In this document: positions 52,857 to 62,200 of the stretch, piece after piece
How the letters are laid out: the number at the start of each line of letters is the position of its first letter
Numbering within the stretch: position 1 is the first letter of the stretch
DNA from: Burkholderiales bacterium
GTDB lineage: Bacteria > Pseudomonadota > Gammaproteobacteria > Burkholderiales > Burkholderiaceae_C
Direction of reading: 5' to 3'
Length of the DNA: 64,000 nucleotides
Assembly (NCBI GenBank): GCA_025350145.1
Contig: JANXYH010000102.1
Span: 18,681-82,680, forward strand
The notes under the pieces: generated by a model
Told to the model about the DNA's origin: nothing
The model's database searches: none
What the model saw: the letters and a program-made list of their open reading frames with translations, nothing else
Position numbers and translations under genes: made by a program

Positions 52857-53672
52857 TCAGAAAAACGCCATGGTCCGCACCTCGATGCTCTCGCGGCGGG
52901 GTGCGTCGGCTGCGGTGTCGGGGTGCTCGAAGGCGGTGTGGCCCATGAAGCGTGCCCGGTCGGTCATGGAGTCGTAGGTCTTGAGCAGCAGCGCATGGCT
53001 GGCATCCATCTGCGGGAAGTAGTGCCATTGGTGCTTGGCCGAGTAGCGCAGCACGTAGATTTCGCCGGTGCGGTCGCGGTACTTGAGTTGCATCAGCAGC
53101 AGGTCTGCGTTGTCCTGGGTGCGGGCGTCGCACATCGCCAGGGGCAGCTCTTCGACGCGGCGGTATAGCGGCTTCCAGACGTTGTAGAACGCGACCCGGC
53201 GGCCGAGCAGATCGTCGGCGTCGTCAGGCACGATGTCGCGCACCCGCTGCGGGCCGCTGTCCGGGGTGTAGTCGCTGTGCACCAGCATCACCGCTGGACG
53301 CTGGACATCGGTCTGCTGCTTCAAATCGGCCGGCAGGCGTTTGCGGATGGTGTGGTCGAAGACCTCGACCCGCTTGGCCCCGGTGTGCCGCTTCACGAAC
53401 TCGACCACCTGCGGGTAGAACCGCGTCTTGACTGAAGGCTCGTCGTCGAACTGGTCGAAGCTGGCGCCGAAGGGGTGGAGTTCGAAGCCTTCGCGGTCGG
53501 CCGACAGCTCGTTGACCCGCGGCCAGGCGTCGTGGATCTCGACCGCGCGCGGGTCGGTGCCCGGCGGGTTGAGCTTGACCTCCGGTTCTGGCTCGTAGAA
53601 GTAGTAGTCGGGCGAGACGCCGTTGTCGACCGTGTAGTTGATGGTCGCGCGTACCGGTATGGCGGTGCTCAT
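52857..53672 (-). CDS. CmcJ/NvfI-family oxidoreductase-like protein
   Basis: A 271-residue member of the CmcJ/NvfI (AsaB-like) family, distant relatives of 2-oxoglutarate/Fe(II) oxygenases. The typical stretches FDHTIRKR, VHSDYTPDSGP, FYNVWKPL and HTAFEHP are present; His and Asp in HSDY may bind metal. Family members act in antibiotic and fungal metabolite pathways, and many bacterial ones are unassigned. It converges on res and is followed 17 bp later on the same strand by GST from upstream. A detoxification role with the GST is conceivable. Confidence 0.85.
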   Translation of the reverse strand: MSTAIPVRATINYTVDNGVSPDYYFYEPEPEVKLNPPGTDPRAVEIHDAWPRVNELSADREGFELHPFGASFDQFDDEPSVKTRFYPQVVEFVKRHTGAKRVEVFDHTIRKRLPADLKQQTDVQRPAVMLVHSDYTPDSGPQRVRDIVPDDADDLLGRRVAFYNVWKPLYRRVEELPLAMCDARTQDNADLLLMQLKYRDRTGEIYVLRYSAKHQWHYFPQMDASHALLLKTYDSMTDRARFMGHTAFEHPDTAADAPRRESIEVRTMAFF

Positions 53673-53689
53673 GGCGGCGTCCCCGGTCC

Positions 53690-54340
53690 TCAGGCCGGGC
53701 GCTGGGTGGTGAATCCCTCACCAACCCAGGTCTTTTGCCAGCAGGGCAGTTGCTCAACGCCCTGGGTCAGCCAGCGCAACAGGTTCGGGTGGTCGGTCAG
53801 CGGCAGCTTCTGCCAGCCGTGCAGGTGCATGGGCGCGGCCAGGGCAATGTCGGCGATGGTCGGGCCATTGCCGGCGATCCAGGGCTGGCCGGCCAGGCGT
53901 TGGTCGAGGATGCTGGCCAGCTTGTGGAACTGCGCCAGTTGCGCCTCCAGCACCGCTGGGTCGGGCTGGCCGCCGAGCAGCGGCTTGACGCAGTTCTCGA
54001 CCAGGAACACATAGCAGCTCGGGAACCAGGTGGACGCCTCCCAGAGCAGCCAGCGGTTGATGTCGGCGCGGATGCGCAGGTCGCGCGGGTAGACGGCGTC
54101 GTTGCCGACCTTGTCGGCGGCGTACTGCAGGATCGCGTTCGACTCCCACAGCACCAGGTCGCCGTCGGTCAGCGCCGGCACCGAGGCGTTCGGGTTGAGC
54201 GAGATGTAGGGCTCGGCCTTCTGCTCGCCCTTGAAGTAGTCGACATGGACCAGCTCGAATGGCGCGCCGATCAGGCCCATCCCGGCCAGAACCTTGCGGC
54301 AGTTGACGGTGATGGGGTCGGCGTGGATCTGGATCGTCAT
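53690..54340 (-). CDS. Glutathione S-transferase family protein
   Basis: A 216-residue GST. The N-terminal thioredoxin-like domain has the glutathione-binding SNAILQYAADKVG segment after NPNASVPALTDGD. The C-terminal helical domain has the N-capping WIAGNGPTIADIALAA motif. A Ser/Cys pair near residues 10-14 (TVNCRK) is the expected catalytic region. It is divergent from the LysR gene across 126 bp and upstream of the CmcJ-like gene in the same direction. Confidence 0.9.
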   Translation of the reverse strand: MTIQIHADPITVNCRKVLAGMGLIGAPFELVHVDYFKGEQKAEPYISLNPNASVPALTDGDLVLWESNAILQYAADKVGNDAVYPRDLRIRADINRWLLWEASTWFPSCYVFLVENCVKPLLGGQPDPAVLEAQLAQFHKLASILDQRLAGQPWIAGNGPTIADIALAAPMHLHGWQKLPLTDHPNLLRWLTQGVEQLPCWQKTWVGEGFTTQRPA

Positions 54341-54466
54341 GCGCTGTCTCCTGCGGGGTGGGGTGGCACGGCCCGGGCGGTCGTGTGGGGTGCCAAGTCT
54401 ACGGATTGACGGGCGGCCGTCCAACCGCTCAAATGCGAACCAGTTGTAGCCAATTTGGAAACAGTC

Positions 54467-55363
54467 ATGCCCAATGCCAGCATGCTGGCGGCGTTCGTCA
54501 AGGTCGCCGAACTGGCCAGTGTCAGCCGCGCTGCGGACGCGCTCGGGGTCGGCAAGAGCCTGGTCAGCAAGCGCGTGGCGCAGCTCGAATCCGAGCTTGA
54601 CGCCACCTTGTTCAGCCGCAGCACGCGCAGGGTGGCGCTGACGCCGGCCGGCGAGGCCTATACCGAATTCGCCCGCCGGGCGCTGGCCGAGATCGCTGCC
54701 GGCGACGAGCGGGTGCGCGCCCTGCGTCTGGACCTGAGCGGCCGCATCCGCCTGAGCGCGACCGTCTCCTGGGGCCAGCGGGTGCTGGCCAAGAAGCTGC
54801 CCGAGTTCGTCCGCCTGCACCCCGGCGTCGAACTTGAGTTGAGCCTCAACGACCGCATCACCGACCTGGCCTTCGAGCGCTTCGACCTGGCGCTGCGCTG
54901 GTCGGCCACGCCCTCGCCCGACCTCGTCACCACGCCGCTGGTGGCCATTGCCTGGGTGCTGGCCGCCGCCCCCACCTATCTGGCCGCGATGGGCCAGCCG
55001 CAGGTGCCTGCCGACCTGGCCGGGCATGCCTGCCTGTGCTACTGGCGCGAATCGTCTGACGACCTTTGGAGCCTGCAGGCCAACGCCCAATCCCTGCAGG
55101 TACGGGTGCGCAGCCGCTACCACGTCGACAACCCCGAGGCGGTGGTCGACGCTGCTGTCGCCGGCCTGGGCGTGGCGATGCTGCCCGACTACCTGTGCAG
55201 CCAGGCCCTGGCCGACGGCCGGCTGGTGCATGTGCTGCCGGCCTGGGTGCCGAAGACCCGCTACGGCACGCAGATCACGGCTGTCGCCACGCCCGAGCGC
55301 ATGCGCATGCCGCGCAACCAGGCGCTGCTGGACTTCCTGCGCCAGCAACTGGTGGCGGCCTGA
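54467..55363 (+). CDS. LysR-family transcriptional regulator
   Basis: A 298-residue LysR regulator: N-terminal winged helix (SRAADALGVGKSLVSKRVAQL), linker helix, and a periplasmic-binding-type effector domain (RIRLSATVSWGQRVLAKKLP). The ATG at 54467 is preferred over a TTG at 54455. It is divergent from the GST gene, the usual position for controlling it; the 126-bp gap contains A+T-rich sequence just upstream of the start suited to a promoter. Confidence 0.92.
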   Translation: MPNASMLAAFVKVAELASVSRAADALGVGKSLVSKRVAQLESELDATLFSRSTRRVALTPAGEAYTEFARRALAEIAAGDERVRALRLDLSGRIRLSATVSWGQRVLAKKLPEFVRLHPGVELELSLNDRITDLAFERFDLALRWSATPSPDLVTTPLVAIAWVLAAAPTYLAAMGQPQVPADLAGHACLCYWRESSDDLWSLQANAQSLQVRVRSRYHVDNPEAVVDAAVAGLGVAMLPDYLCSQALADGRLVHVLPAWVPKTRYGTQITAVATPERMRMPRNQALLDFLRQQLVAA

Positions 55364-55421
55364 GGCCGGCGCAGCGCCCTGGCCGTATTGCGCGGGCAGC
55401 GGGCCAGTAAACTGCCACGCC

Positions 55422-56378
55422 ATGTCCGCCGCCCCACGCGCCCGACCGCAGGACTACTTCGATGCCGACCAGTGGCGTCGGCTTTGCCAGCGCTCGTCCT
55501 GGCGCGGCCTGTGGCTGGTGGCGCATTGCTGGGGCGTGATCGGGCTGGCGATGTGGGCCGGCGCGACTTGGCCGGCGCTGATTCCGCTGGCGGTGCTGGT
55601 CATAGGCACGCGGCAGTTGGGCCTGTTCATCCTGATGCATGACGCCGCCCACGGCCTGTTGCACCCGAACCGCCGGGTCAATGATTTCGTCGGCCACTGG
55701 TTGTGCTCGGCCTCGCTGGGCCGCTACCGGCCCTACCACCTTCAGCACCACCGCCATGTGCAGCAGCAGGGCGACCCCGACCTGCTGCTGTCGGCGCCGT
55801 TCCCGATCACCCGGGCATCGCTGCTGCGCAAGGCCTGGCGCGATCTGTCGGGCCAGACCTTCTACAAGCAGCGCCTGGCCGGCCTGGTGGCGCGCATCCG
55901 CCTGGGCTGGCAGGGCCAACCCCGCGATCCGGTCGGGCAGTCGAACGCCCGCGCCGCCGGCCAGGAATTGGCCCGCGACGGGCGCTTCCTGCTCGGCAAT
56001 CTGCTCGGCCTGGCGGTTTTTGCGGCGGCCGGCGGGTGGTGGCTCTGGCTGGTGCTGTGGCTGCTGCCGATGGCGACCTGGCTGCCCTTGGTCACCCGCA
56101 TCCGCAACATCGCCGAACACGCGCTGCTGGCGCAGGATGAGCCCGACCCGCTGCGCCAGGCGCGCACCACTGCGGCCGGCTGGTGGGAGCGGGCGTTGAT
56201 CGCGCCGTACTGGGTCAACTACCACCTCGAACACCACCTCTTCACCGCCCTGCCATGCTGGCGGCTGGCGCAGGCCCATGCCCTGCTGCGCGCGCATGGC
56301 GCCAGCGCCGGGATGGTGACAGCACCTGGCTACTTGCCGCTGCTGCGCCTGGCCTCGGCGCGGCAGCCGTCGGGCTAG
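55422..56378 (+). CDS. Membrane fatty acid desaturase
   Basis: A 318-residue di-iron membrane desaturase or hydroxylase. The three histidine boxes are HDAAH (73-77), HLQHH (106-110) plus RH, and HLEHH (about 269-273). Hydrophobic segments flank them (residues 35-70 and 188-215). It would introduce a double bond or hydroxyl into a lipid acyl chain or a related apolar molecule. It follows the LysR gene by 58 bp on the same strand. Confidence 0.9.
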   Translation: MSAAPRARPQDYFDADQWRRLCQRSSWRGLWLVAHCWGVIGLAMWAGATWPALIPLAVLVIGTRQLGLFILMHDAAHGLLHPNRRVNDFVGHWLCSASLGRYRPYHLQHHRHVQQQGDPDLLLSAPFPITRASLLRKAWRDLSGQTFYKQRLAGLVARIRLGWQGQPRDPVGQSNARAAGQELARDGRFLLGNLLGLAVFAAAGGWWLWLVLWLLPMATWLPLVTRIRNIAEHALLAQDEPDPLRQARTTAAGWWERALIAPYWVNYHLEHHLFTALPCWRLAQAHALLRAHGASAGMVTAPGYLPLLRLASARQPSG

Positions 56379-56415
56379 CACCCGGCCTGCGCCCGGCTCC
56401 CACCCGGCCTGCGCC
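56379..56415. repeat. Direct repeat of CACCCGGCCTGCGCC
   Basis: The 15-base sequence occurs at 56379-56393 and 56401-56415 in the gap between the convergent desaturase and Gfo/Idh/MocA genes. It probably arose by local duplication; it may also help form a GC-rich 3'-end structure. Confidence 0.6.
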
Positions 56416-56451
56416 GGCCTGCGGCCAAGGGTCAATTCCAGGTTTTGAGGC

Positions 56452-57495
56452 TCACACCCGTACCAGCGCGCCGCTGGCGGCCGCCAGGGTGATGGCCTCG
56501 GTCACGCGCAGGTTCGCCAGCCCGTCGGCGGCGCTGACCAGCGGCGCCACCTGGCCCCTGGCGACGGCGATGAAGTGGTCGATCTGGTGCTTGAGCGGGT
56601 CCTCGCGCGGCAGCGCCAGCACTTCGCTGGCCATGGGCTTGAGCCAGGAGCGCTCGGTGTCGGCGGGGTAGGTCTTCAAGCGCATGGTCGGCACCGCCAG
56701 GCTGCCCTGGGTGCCGCTGATGACGTAGCAGTCTTCGTCCGGGCTGCTGGGGTAGGCGGGGTTCTCCTGCGACGTGTGTTCCCAACTGCGCGCACAGGCG
56801 CTGGTGTCGCTGAGCAAGAAGCTGCCAAGTGCGCCATTGGCAAAGCGCAGGTTGATCGCGACCGTGTCCTCGACCGCGAAGCCGCGCACCGCGTTCGAGG
56901 CAAAGGCCTGCACCGCGACGATCTCGCCGCAGAGCATGCGCAGGTTGTGGATCTCGTGGATCATGTTCAGCAGGATCGGCCCGCCGCCACGCTCGCGCCG
57001 CCAGGGGCCGGCGGCAAAGTAGCTGTCGGGCTTGTAGAACATGGCGCTGCCGAGCACGCCGACGATCCGACCGAGCCGGCCCGAGGCCACCACCTGGCGG
57101 GCGCCGGCCATGATCGGGCTGTGGGCGCGGTGGTGGCCGATCAGCAGCCGGGCATTGGCGGCGGCCACCGCGGCGACCAGTTGTTCGGCCTCGGCCACGG
57201 TCGCGGCGATTGGCTTTTCCAGCAGCACCGGCAGGCCGGCAGCCAGGCACTGCAGCGCCTGCGGCAGGTGCAGCGGGTTGGGCGTGGCCAGCACCACGGC
57301 GTCGGGCCTGGCGTCGGCGAGCAGCTCGGCCAGGGTGTTGAACAGCGGCACGGCGGCCGCCCGGGCCAGCGCGGCGGCGGCGGGCGCGGGGTCGACGATC
57401 GCGCTCAGCCGGCCGGCGGGGTTGGCGCGGATCACGCCGATGTGGGCCTGGCCGATTTGGCCGGCGCCGACGACGGCGATGCGCAGCGGGTTCAT
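56452..57495 (-). CDS. Gfo/Idh/MocA-family oxidoreductase
   Basis: A 347-residue NAD(P)-dependent oxidoreductase. The N-terminal Rossmann motif is VVGAGQIGQAH, the family EKP motif appears in PVLLEKPIAA, and the C-terminal domain has the typical GPILLNMIHEIHNLRMLCG segment with a catalytic His. Substrates in this family include sugars and inositols; here unknown. It has its own start ATG at 57495 and no obvious operon partner. Confidence 0.9.
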   Translation of the reverse strand: MNPLRIAVVGAGQIGQAHIGVIRANPAGRLSAIVDPAPAAAALARAAAVPLFNTLAELLADARPDAVVLATPNPLHLPQALQCLAAGLPVLLEKPIAATVAEAEQLVAAVAAANARLLIGHHRAHSPIMAGARQVVASGRLGRIVGVLGSAMFYKPDSYFAAGPWRRERGGGPILLNMIHEIHNLRMLCGEIVAVQAFASNAVRGFAVEDTVAINLRFANGALGSFLLSDTSACARSWEHTSQENPAYPSSPDEDCYVISGTQGSLAVPTMRLKTYPADTERSWLKPMASEVLALPREDPLKHQIDHFIAVARGQVAPLVSAADGLANLRVTEAITLAAASGALVRV

Positions 57496-57621
57496 GGGCG
57501 GGGCAGGGCGTTCAGGTCGAGCGACAAAGGGGGCCTGCGCGATTTCAGCATGAACGAATCGTCATCGAAGCACGGTCGGGCTGGCCTGGCAGCGGCAAGT
57601 CGTGGCGCAAAATCGACGGCG

Positions 57622-58770
57622 ATGTCCTGCTGCCCCGTCCGCCCAGCCAGGCACCATGCGCTGGCCATGGTGTTGGCCCTGGTCGCCAGCCTGGCCGCAT
57701 CGCCCCCGGCCCATGCTCAGGCCGAGGCTGCGGCGGCGCCGGCCCGGGCGCTGCGGCCGCTCGACCTGCCAGGCATCGCGCCGGCACTGGCGCGGCCGGT
57801 CGGCGCAGCGATGGACTCGCCGTCGGTCAGTGGCCGGCTGGATCTGGCCGGCAAGCGGGTCTACATCGCCGAGTACCAGTTGCTGTTCGAGGTCGCCGCC
57901 CAGGTCGTCGCGGCCACCCGCCAGGGCCGGCTGTTCGGCCGCGACCAGGGTGCTGAGCGCGTCACCCTGGCCTATGGCAGCGCCCCCGACATCGCCAGCC
58001 TGCAGGCCTTGACCGACCGTGCCTGGACCGATCTGCGCGCCCGGCTGGATGCCGCCGGGGTGGTGCTGGAGCCGGCCGGGCCCGTCGTCGCCCGCTTTGG
58101 CGCGGTGTTCGAGGCCACCGAGCCCGCCAGCGCGGCCGATGCGCCGGTGTACGTCACGGCCAGGGCGGCAGGCGGCGCGCGCCGCTACCTGGTGCTGGCA
58201 CCGACCGGGATGAAGCTGGCCGCACGCAGCCCAACCGGCGAACTGAGCTCGGTCAATCTGGCGGCGCGCAGCGCCTACGCCCAGGGCCGGGTCGAGGGCC
58301 TGTCGCTGGCGATGGCGGTCAATCTCAGCGTGCTCGACGCCGCTGCGTTGCGGCCGTCGGGCTTTGGCGGCGACCCGGCGGCGGCGATCTCGCCGCTGAT
58401 GGAGATCGGCCCTGCGCCAGCGGCGGCGCTGGTTCTTGCCCATGCCCAGCGCAGCCTGGTCAACCTCAACGAGGCCTTGTTGCTGGAGGGCGAATTCGGC
58501 CGATTGCGGCTGGCAGACGGCAGCAGCACTGCGGCGGCACCCGACCCGTTTGCCGGCCTGCGGCGTGGCGCCGATGCCGCCGCCGAGGCGCCTAAGCGGG
58601 TCGAGGTGGTGCTCGAGACCGATGGCCCGGTGCTGGCGCGGATGGCCTTGTTCGGCATCTCGGCGGCCAACCAGGCAATCGCCAGCGCCCTGCGCGAAGG
58701 CCAGGCCGGGGTTGCCCCAGCCCCAGCCCTTGCCCCGGCCGTTGCCCCAGCTTCGGCGGCCTCGCGCTGA
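57622..58770 (+). CDS. Exported hypothetical protein upstream of the kinase
   Basis: A 382-residue protein with a signal peptide (HALAMVLALVASLAASPP, cleavage near AHAQ). I do not recognise the mature domain; it contains VYIAEYQLLFEVAAQVVAATR and FGAVFEATEP and has no repeats or known motif. An upstream ATG at 57550 is possible but gives an implausible leader. It ends 49 bp before the Ser/Thr kinase gene and ends in Ala/Pro-rich sequence like the kinase linker, so the two may form a periplasm-to-cytoplasm sensing pair (inference). Confidence 0.7.
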   Translation: MSCCPVRPARHHALAMVLALVASLAASPPAHAQAEAAAAPARALRPLDLPGIAPALARPVGAAMDSPSVSGRLDLAGKRVYIAEYQLLFEVAAQVVAATRQGRLFGRDQGAERVTLAYGSAPDIASLQALTDRAWTDLRARLDAAGVVLEPAGPVVARFGAVFEATEPASAADAPVYVTARAAGGARRYLVLAPTGMKLAARSPTGELSSVNLAARSAYAQGRVEGLSLAMAVNLSVLDAAALRPSGFGGDPAAAISPLMEIGPAPAAALVLAHAQRSLVNLNEALLLEGEFGRLRLADGSSTAAAPDPFAGLRRGADAAAEAPKRVEVVLETDGPVLARMALFGISAANQAIASALREGQAGVAPAPALAPAVAPASAASR

Positions 58771-58819
58771 GCCCGATGGCGCCCCGCCCACGACCCACCC
58801 GGCCCCTGCTGTCGCCGCC

Positions 58820-61141
58820 ATGAGCACCGCGCCCGCCTTCAACCCGCCCAACGCCTTGCCGCGTGGCACCCGGCTGCACACCTACGAGATCAAGCGCGTG
58901 CTCGGGGTCGGCGGCTTCGGCATCGTCTACCTGGCGGTCGACCTGTCGCTGGAGCGCGAGGTGGCGATCAAGGAGTACATGCCGGCCTCGCTGGCCGGGC
59001 GCGCGGCGTCGCTGGCGGTGTCGGTACGTTCGCAGTCCGAGGCCGAGAGCTTCGCCGCCGGCCTGCGCAGCTTTGTCAACGAGGCGCGGCTGCTGGCGCG
59101 CTTTGACGACCCCTCGCTGGTCAAGGTGCACCACTACTGGCAGGCCAACAACACCGCCTACATGGTGATGCCGTACTACAACGGCGGCAACCTCAAGCAG
59201 ATGCGCCTGGCGCTGGGCCAGGCGCCCGAGGAGGCCTGGCTGCAGTCACTTCTGCTGGCCCTGCTCGGGGCGCTGGAGCGGCTGCACCGCGAGGACATAT
59301 TCCACCGCGACATCTCGCCCGACAACATCATCATCGAGCCCGATGGCCGGCCGGTGCTGCTCGACTTTGGCGCGGCGCGGCGGGTGCTGGGCGACAGCAG
59401 CATGACGCTGACGGCGATCCTCAAGCCTTCCTACGCGCCGATCGAGCAATACGCCGAGACCGGTGCGGTCAAGCAGGGCCCCTGGACCGATCTGTACGCC
59501 CTGGGCGCGACCATCCACTACCTGCTGCTGGGTCGACCGCCGGCGCCGGCCACCACCCGCACGGTGCAGGACGACCAGCCGACGCTGGCCGAGCAGGTCC
59601 AGGACAACCCGGCCCTGGCCGCCTGTTCGGCGCGCTTTCTGGCCACGGTCGACTGGATGCTGCAGCCACGGCCCCACGACCGGCCGCGCAGCGTCGAACA
59701 GGCGCGCGATGCCCTGCTCGGCAGGCGCGATCCGCCGCCCGCACGCCCGGCCGATTGGCGCCGCGAGCCGGTCTGGGAGCCCACCCGGATCGAGCCCGGT
59801 CGGGCCGCCGTGATCGCGCCGACGGTGCTCGACCTGGACCAGATCAAGCCGGCGCCACCGCAGCGGCCGTCCGCGGCGCCGCAGGAGCCCACGGTGTGGA
59901 TGAGCCGGCTGGCCAGCCGCACCGTCGTACTGCCGGCTGGCGACGGTGCATCCGCAGCCCCGCAGAACAATCCGCCGGACACGCCGCCAGGCACGCCGAG
60001 GCAATCCCCGCCTGTGGCCACCACGGCCCGCAGCGGGTTCGATCCGCATTCGCCCGAGCCCTGGATCCCGACCATGGCGATCCCCCGGAAGACCGCAGCG
60101 GCCGCGCCTGCCGCCGCACTGCCTGGCGACGCGGCCGCAGTCCCGGCCGAGGCCCCGGCGCCGGAGCTGGCGGCAGCCGACGACGACGCGATGCGTGCCG
60201 ACACAGACACGCCGCGCCGGTCGCCCGCAACCGCCGCGCCACGCCGCTCGCCGCCGGACGCTGAAGCGCCAGCGCGACGCCGGCCGACCTTGGCCCTGAT
60301 CGGCGCTGGCGGCGCGCTGCTGCTGGCCGGGATCGGCCTGTGGCTGCTGCTGCGTGGCGGCAGCGTCGCCCCGACCCCAAGCCCTAGCCCGGCCGCAGTG
60401 GCGACCAGCCCGGCACATGCCCCCGCGCCCGCAGCCATCAGCTCGGCGGCCGAGGCTGCCAGAGCCACGGCGGCGTCGCTGCTGGGGCCACCGACCAGCG
60501 ATCTGGCCAATGGCGCGGCGCAAAGCCCTGCGCCAGCAGCGCAATCCCCAGCGCCAGCAGCGCAATCCCCAGCGCCAGCGGCGCAATCCCCAGCGCCACA
60601 GCCTGCGGCGACGGCGGCCACCACCGTCCAGCCACCGCCTGCGGCCCGCCAGGCCAAGGCCCAAGCCCACCCTGCCGTGCCCGCAGCGGCGCCCGGCCGC
60701 AAGGCTGCTGCAGCCAAGCCGGCGGCGCCGGTCGAGGAGTTCGCGCCCAGCCCGGCTGCCATGCCCGCCCGCGCCGGGCTGGTGCCGGGCGCCAGCATGG
60801 TGGCGACACCTGCAACCGCACCCGCACCAGCATCTGCGCCCGCACCTGCGCCCGCACCTGCCCCAGCGGCCAACAGCGGCGCGACCGCAACGGTCAGCAC
60901 CCCGGCTGCGGCCGTGCAGCCGCCGCCGGCCGCCGCACCAACGCGCCCAAGCCCGGGCGCGGCCGAGCCCGAGATGGTGCTGCGTTCGCGCAGCCTTGGC
61001 CCGGCCGAGCGCTGCGAGGGCCGCAGCGGCGCGGCCTACCGCAGTTGCCTGGAGGCCCAGTGCCGCAACGCGCCCGAGTTGCGCGAACACCCGGATTGCC
61101 AGCGCCTGCGCCGCGAAGGCGGTGCCAGCGAGCCGCGCTGA
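58820..61141 (+). CDS. Transmembrane Ser/Thr protein kinase with periplasmic tail
   Basis: A 773-residue kinase. The cytoplasmic Hanks-type domain (about 23-300) has the Gly-rich loop GVGGFGIVY, K51 in VAIKEYMP, HRD (162-164) in HRDISPDN and DFG (182-184). A Pro/Ala-rich stretch follows, then one membrane helix near 490-512 (LALIGAGGALLLAGIGLWLL). The extracytoplasmic part contains four AAQSPAP repeats and more Pro/Ala spacer, and ends in a cysteine-bearing tail (AERCEGRSGAAYRSCLEAQC, then HPDC). The start ATG at 58820 is inside family-conserved spacing. All catalytic residues are present. Confidence 0.88.
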   Translation: MSTAPAFNPPNALPRGTRLHTYEIKRVLGVGGFGIVYLAVDLSLEREVAIKEYMPASLAGRAASLAVSVRSQSEAESFAAGLRSFVNEARLLARFDDPSLVKVHHYWQANNTAYMVMPYYNGGNLKQMRLALGQAPEEAWLQSLLLALLGALERLHREDIFHRDISPDNIIIEPDGRPVLLDFGAARRVLGDSSMTLTAILKPSYAPIEQYAETGAVKQGPWTDLYALGATIHYLLLGRPPAPATTRTVQDDQPTLAEQVQDNPALAACSARFLATVDWMLQPRPHDRPRSVEQARDALLGRRDPPPARPADWRREPVWEPTRIEPGRAAVIAPTVLDLDQIKPAPPQRPSAAPQEPTVWMSRLASRTVVLPAGDGASAAPQNNPPDTPPGTPRQSPPVATTARSGFDPHSPEPWIPTMAIPRKTAAAAPAAALPGDAAAVPAEAPAPELAAADDDAMRADTDTPRRSPATAAPRRSPPDAEAPARRRPTLALIGAGGALLLAGIGLWLLLRGGSVAPTPSPSPAAVATSPAHAPAPAAISSAAEAARATAASLLGPPTSDLANGAAQSPAPAAQSPAPAAQSPAPAAQSPAPQPAATAATTVQPPPAARQAKAQAHPAVPAAAPGRKAAAAKPAAPVEEFAPSPAAMPARAGLVPGASMVATPATAPAPASAPAPAPAPAPAANSGATATVSTPAAAVQPPPAAAPTRPSPGAAEPEMVLRSRSLGPAERCEGRSGAAYRSCLEAQCRNAPELREHPDCQRLRREGGASEPR
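60516..60600 (+). repeat. 21-bp repeats encoding AAQSPAP in the kinase
   Basis: About four tandem 21-bp units, each with the core GCGCAATCCCCAGCGCCA or a slight variant, encode repeated AAQSPAP just after the membrane helix. Being a multiple of three, unit gain or loss would only change spacer length. Confidence 0.88.
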
Positions 61142-61166
61142 ACCCAAGCTGACCCAAGCCCTGACG

Positions 61167-62162
61167 ATGGACATCTGCATCTATGGCGCCGGCGCGATCG
61201 GCGGCTGGCTGGGCGCACGGCTGGCGGCGCAGGCCGCGCTGGACGGCCAGTCGCGCATCAGCGCGGTTGCCCGTGGCGCCACCCTGGCCAGCCTGCAGCG
61301 CCTGGGCTGGCGATTGCAGTCGCCCGACGGCGATGCCTGCCTGCCCTGCCGGGCCAGCGCTGAGCCGGCCGAGCTGGGACCGCAGGACCTGGTGGTGGTG
61401 GCGGTCAAGGGCCAGTCGCTGGGGGAGGTGGCGGCACGCATCGGCCCGCTGCTGGCCGGGCATACGCTGGTGCTGCCGGCGATGAACGGCGTGCCCTGGT
61501 GGTTCGGCGCGCAGGCCCCGGCCCTGGCCGACGCGCCCTTGGCCAGCGTCGATCCCGGTGGCCGGGTGGCGGCGGCGGTGCCGCTGGCCCAGGTCATAGG
61601 CTGCGTCGTCCATGCCAGCGCCGCTTCGCCCGAGCCCGGGCTGGTGCTGCACCGCATGGGCCGGGGGCTGATCCTGGGCGAGCCCGGCGGCGGTGTGTCC
61701 GAGCGGGTGCTGGCGCTGGCCGCGCTGTTCGGCCGGGCCGGCATCGACGCCAGCGTCTCGGCCGATGTCCGCAAAGACATCTGGTTCAAGCTCTGGGGCA
61801 ACCTGACGATCAACCCGATCACCGCCATCACCGGCGCCACCACCGACCGGGTGCTGGACGACCCACTGCTGCGCGAGCATTGCTCGGCGGCGATGCGTGA
61901 GGCCGCTGCCGTCGGCGCCCGCATCGGCTGCGCCATAGCCCAGGAGCCGCAGGACCGCCACGCCATCACCCGCCGGCTCGGCGCCTTCAAGCCGTCGATG
62001 CTGCAGGACGCCGAGGCCGGCCGGCCGCTGGAGTTGGACGCAATCGTCGGCGCGGTCCACGAGATCGGCCGACGCGTCGGCGTGGCCACGCCGCACATCG
62101 ACGCACTGCTCGGCCTGGCGCGGCTGTTCGGCCGGGTGCGCGGCCTCTACCCGCCGGCTTGA
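61167..62162 (+). CDS. 2-dehydropantoate 2-reductase-family protein
   Basis: A 331-residue NADPH-dependent ketopantoate reductase-type enzyme. The nucleotide motif is GAGAIG (7-12); the catalytic lysine lies in KDIWFKLWGNLTINP, the family signature, and the C-terminal helical domain follows. It could act on ketopantoate or another 2-keto acid; paralogs are common, so the name panE is not assigned. The stop falls inside a hairpin (62154-62167). Confidence 0.87.
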   Translation: MDICIYGAGAIGGWLGARLAAQAALDGQSRISAVARGATLASLQRLGWRLQSPDGDACLPCRASAEPAELGPQDLVVVAVKGQSLGEVAARIGPLLAGHTLVLPAMNGVPWWFGAQAPALADAPLASVDPGGRVAAAVPLAQVIGCVVHASAASPEPGLVLHRMGRGLILGEPGGGVSERVLALAALFGRAGIDASVSADVRKDIWFKLWGNLTINPITAITGATTDRVLDDPLLREHCSAAMREAAAVGARIGCAIAQEPQDRHAITRRLGAFKPSMLQDAEAGRPLELDAIVGAVHEIGRRVGVATPHIDALLGLARLFGRVRGLYPPA

Positions 62163-62199
62163 GCCGGGGGGTTCACCACTCTCCGCCGGCCTGAGCCGG
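62154..62199. terminator. Two matching hairpins at convergent 3' ends
   Basis: CCGGC-TTGA-GCCGG (62154-62167) contains the stop of the ketopantoate-reductase-like gene. CCGGC-CTGA-GCCGG (62186-62199) sits directly downstream of the SDR stop on the other strand. Both have perfect 5-bp stems and no T-tract. They may be a duplicated 3'-end structure serving both genes. Confidence 0.4.
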
Positions 62200-62200
62200 G

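Noticed and set aside
60516..60900. Ala/Pro-rich repeats as a sign of misassembly in the kinase gene
   Set aside because: The frame is maintained throughout and such spacers are common after the membrane helix of bacterial Ser/Thr kinases.
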